This document shows, one piece after another, positions 62,170-64,000 of a stretch of DNA of 64,000 nt. The notes below the pieces were generated by a model. That model was not told where the DNA came from and searched no databases. It worked only from the letters and a program-made list of their open reading frames with translations. Made by a program: the position numbers and the translations under genes. The DNA is from Hepsetus odoe (taxonomy: Eukaryota > Chordata > Actinopteri > Characiformes > Hepsetidae): contig CM029376.1 of assembly GCA_017165825.1 (NCBI GenBank), positions 21,858,558-21,922,557 of the forward strand, written 5' to 3'. Numbering within the stretch: the first letter of the stretch is position 1; each line of letters opens with the position of its first letter.

Positions 62170-62619
62170 GTGATTGCTTGTATTTTATTATTGCTTCCCT
62201 GTTTCCTGAATTTTCAATCCCTTCTGAACATGCTTCATATAAAGAGAATGGAAATTCAGTTGTTCTAAAGGTCAGCAGATAATGGGGTAAAGACTATGTG
62301 ATTTTATTTTTTTTTCTTGCACAGTTATGAATATGCACTTATTTCTCCTATTTTTGCATATTTTGTCATACAAACTAACAAAATCTGAAATAAGATCAAG
62401 AAAACCCAAGTAAACTCAAAATACAAAGTCAATACAAAAATCAGTTCAGTTCCAGCGTTCACTGACGCGTTGTACAACATTAGAAATCTGTCTTTTTTTT
62501 TTTTTTGTTTGTTTTGGAATGATATTCTGTGAGCTGATGAGTCAAAAGAGGAACGTTTTGATAGACGAGGATCTGGTCACATCGGCTGTAAAGCAAACAA
62601 TTGTCCTCTGCTTTTACTC

Positions 62620-62760
62620 ATCCAAACACACACACCACAGGAACCGGCGCAGTGGGCAACAATGCCTGCATCAGGGAGCAGTGTTTGGTTTGGTACCTTG
62701 CTCAAGGCCACAACCAGTCATAGGGTCTATTCCCTAACCACTGTCACCAGTAATTTTGCT
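62620..62760 (-). mobile_element. tRNA-derived SINE (family A), decayed
   Basis: tttggtaccttgctcaaggc and ccctaaccactgtcac are the complement of the family body and A-box region; the rest is diverged. Confidence 0.5.
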
Positions 62761-62829
62761 CCAGTAAGGTTATACAGCAAGATAACTGTCTAATGCAAAA
62801 GAGCAAGTCCATCTCCGAATAACCAAGGT

Positions 62830-62965
62830 TTTGGAGTGGTATATTAAATATCCTGATCTGAACCCTTTGAGATGCTGTGACTGGACCCTGAACAGCTATT
62901 TACACTCAAGAACTCCGCCTGTGTGGCTGAATAAAGACATTGGGCATACTGCTGAAAACTTATGT
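62830..62965 (+). mobile_element. Tc1-like transposase C-terminal remnant
   Basis: The translated piece YPDLNPLRCCDWTLNSYL...RTPPVWLNKDIG resembles the C-terminal region of Tc1 transposases, where the catalytic motif is PDLNPIE followed by a Trp-containing helix and PxxVxEL. Here the Glu of that motif is lost, so it is a dead fragment. Confidence 0.6.
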
Positions 62966-63831
62966 AATTTCTACTTTTTGTTATTTAGTCTTTTTAAAAT
63001 GTATTCTGCTTGTTAGCTACATTGGCTCCTGGGCTTTAATACAGAGCTAAAGAAACCGCATTTCTTGGTTTATGGATTACATCTGTGGTAAGGGGGGGAA
63101 ACTGTGTAAATTGGATTTTTCACCTGACTTCACTTTAACTTGTTTTAATGACAGATTAGTGGATTATTTCTTGTTCACACTGATGGCAGCTGGTTCCTGA
63201 ACAAATTGTTTGTCACCTTCTCAGTTACCCTCCTTGTCAAAGCCTCATTTAGTCTGATAATGTAGAAACATGAACCTTGGAGGGCCTCTCCTTACAGGTG
63301 AAATTTTCATAGACATCAGAAATGCGCTTGTCTGCCTTTAATGTGTAACGTGCTGATGCTTCTCTGGGTCCTTTGCCCACTTTGACAGCTTCTTTCTCCA
63401 TGGATTCAGATTTCTGTACTGCTGTAAAGAACAGTGAACCTGTGCACCCCCTCCCGAGCCCTCGGGTAGTCTTTGGTCATAACCAAAGGTGTTGACAGTG
63501 GCCTCTGTAGTTCCTGCTTTGGGTTTCTCTCATTACATCGTAATATATCCCCCTAATTCCACTGAAATAAGGGATTATCTCGCAGGCATGTGGGTCATTA
63601 CCTCCTCGGAATTTGCTTTGTGTGTCTTAACACACATAGTTGTGCAGGGCCCAGATCATGTCAGAGTAATGGCAGGTACACAATAGTTGGGGCATTGAGT
63701 TGACCTTCTCATGAAGGATCATGAAGTCTCATGAAAATTTCTATGCACATAACACATCCTTCTCATGTACATTTTTCTGTTAATATTTAAAATGAGTAGC
63801 AGTTATATAGATTATCACAGGGTACCGTGCA

Positions 63832-64000
63832 GGGGTGCTGGTGGTCTAGTGGTAGGATACTTGCCTGTGGATCTATGGACCAAGCGGTCACAGGTTCAAA
63901 TCCCATCTCTGGCACCACCTCCACTGGGTTCCTGAGCAAGATCCTTAACCCAGAGTTGCTCCAGGGGGACTGTCCCTGTAATGAGGACATGGAAGTCGCT
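63832..64000 (+). mobile_element. tRNA-derived SINE (family C), cut by window edge
   Basis: Plus-oriented copy with A-box region tggtctagtggtaggatact, B-box ggttcaaatccc and the body gagcaagatccttaaccca, ggggactgtccctgtaatga. The 3' core lies beyond the edge. Confidence 0.85.

Larger units (their letters stand above)
62170..64000 (+). other. celsr1: Second intron of celsr1, incomplete at window edge
   Basis: No further celsr1 exon (next expected: remaining EGF-like and first laminin-G domain) is visible before the end. It contains a decayed SINE (62620), a Tc1-like transposase scrap (62830) and a SINE cut by the edge (63832). Confidence 0.7.

Noticed and set aside
4471..64000. tRNA-like A and B boxes at many sites
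   Set aside because: They belong to SINE heads, which recur with the same bodies and tails; none folds as a complete functional tRNA gene with intact acceptor stem.
1..64000. Search for CRISPR arrays, operons, prophage or toxin-antitoxin modules
   Set aside because: The window is spliced vertebrate nuclear DNA. The only tandem repeats are microsatellites and the heptad coding repeat; none has spacer structure.

Overview
This is vertebrate nuclear DNA, almost certainly from a teleost fish. Genes are split into many short exons by GT-AG introns, the encoded proteins are vertebrate orthologues, and the spacers carry tRNA-derived SINEs, non-LTR retrotransposon 3' ends and Tc1/mariner-type elements typical of fish. 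The repeat mix resembles an otophysan (catfish/characin/carp-like) genome, but that is an impression, not a test.

Layout. Positions 1-4.2 kb, minus strand: gtse1 (G2 and S-phase expressed 1), with its promoter and eight coding exons; the C-terminus lies off the left edge. Positions 6.9-29.6 kb, minus strand: a plasma-membrane Ca2+ ATPase of the ATP2B1 type. All 20 coding exons (6943-21628) join into one uninterrupted 1246-residue frame; probable 5'UTR exons and a GC-rich promoter lie further right. Positions 29.7-35.4 kb hold no recognisable gene. Positions 35.6-37.6 kb, plus strand: a four-exon gene for a 296-residue Myb/SANT-like protein with a heptad-repeat coiled coil, which I cannot name. 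Positions 40.7-42.7 kb, plus: a FAM3 cytokine-like gene closest to fam3c (231 aa, eight coding exons). Positions 43.7-46.4 kb, plus: cbll1/Hakai, a RING E3 ubiquitin ligase (480 aa, six coding exons). Positions 48.1 kb to past 62.2 kb, plus: the first two coding exons of celsr1 (nine cadherin repeats, then the first EGF-like domains), separated by a 9.9 kb intron; the gene runs off the right edge.

The genes are unrelated in pathway. They act in mitotic spindle and cell-cycle control (gtse1), calcium export (atp2b1), probable DNA binding (SANT gene), secreted signalling (fam3c), E-cadherin turnover (cbll1) and planar cell polarity (celsr1). The gtse1-celsr1 pair matches a vertebrate linkage (human 22q13), while cbll1 and fam3c are on human chromosome 7 and ATP2B1 on 12, so the window is a mosaic of ancestral blocks.

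I found no undescribed multi-gene system. The points most worth a second look are the unnamed SANT gene with its 21-nt coding repeat, a FAM3C-like protein lacking the extra cysteine of mammalian FAM3C, a GC-AG intron and a lost first start codon in atp2b1, a 16-nt microexon and paired CHR motifs in gtse1, and a foldback mariner-like element with roughly 200-bp terminal repeats. All exon borders come from reading splice signals and checking reading phase by eye; no transcript or database search was available.
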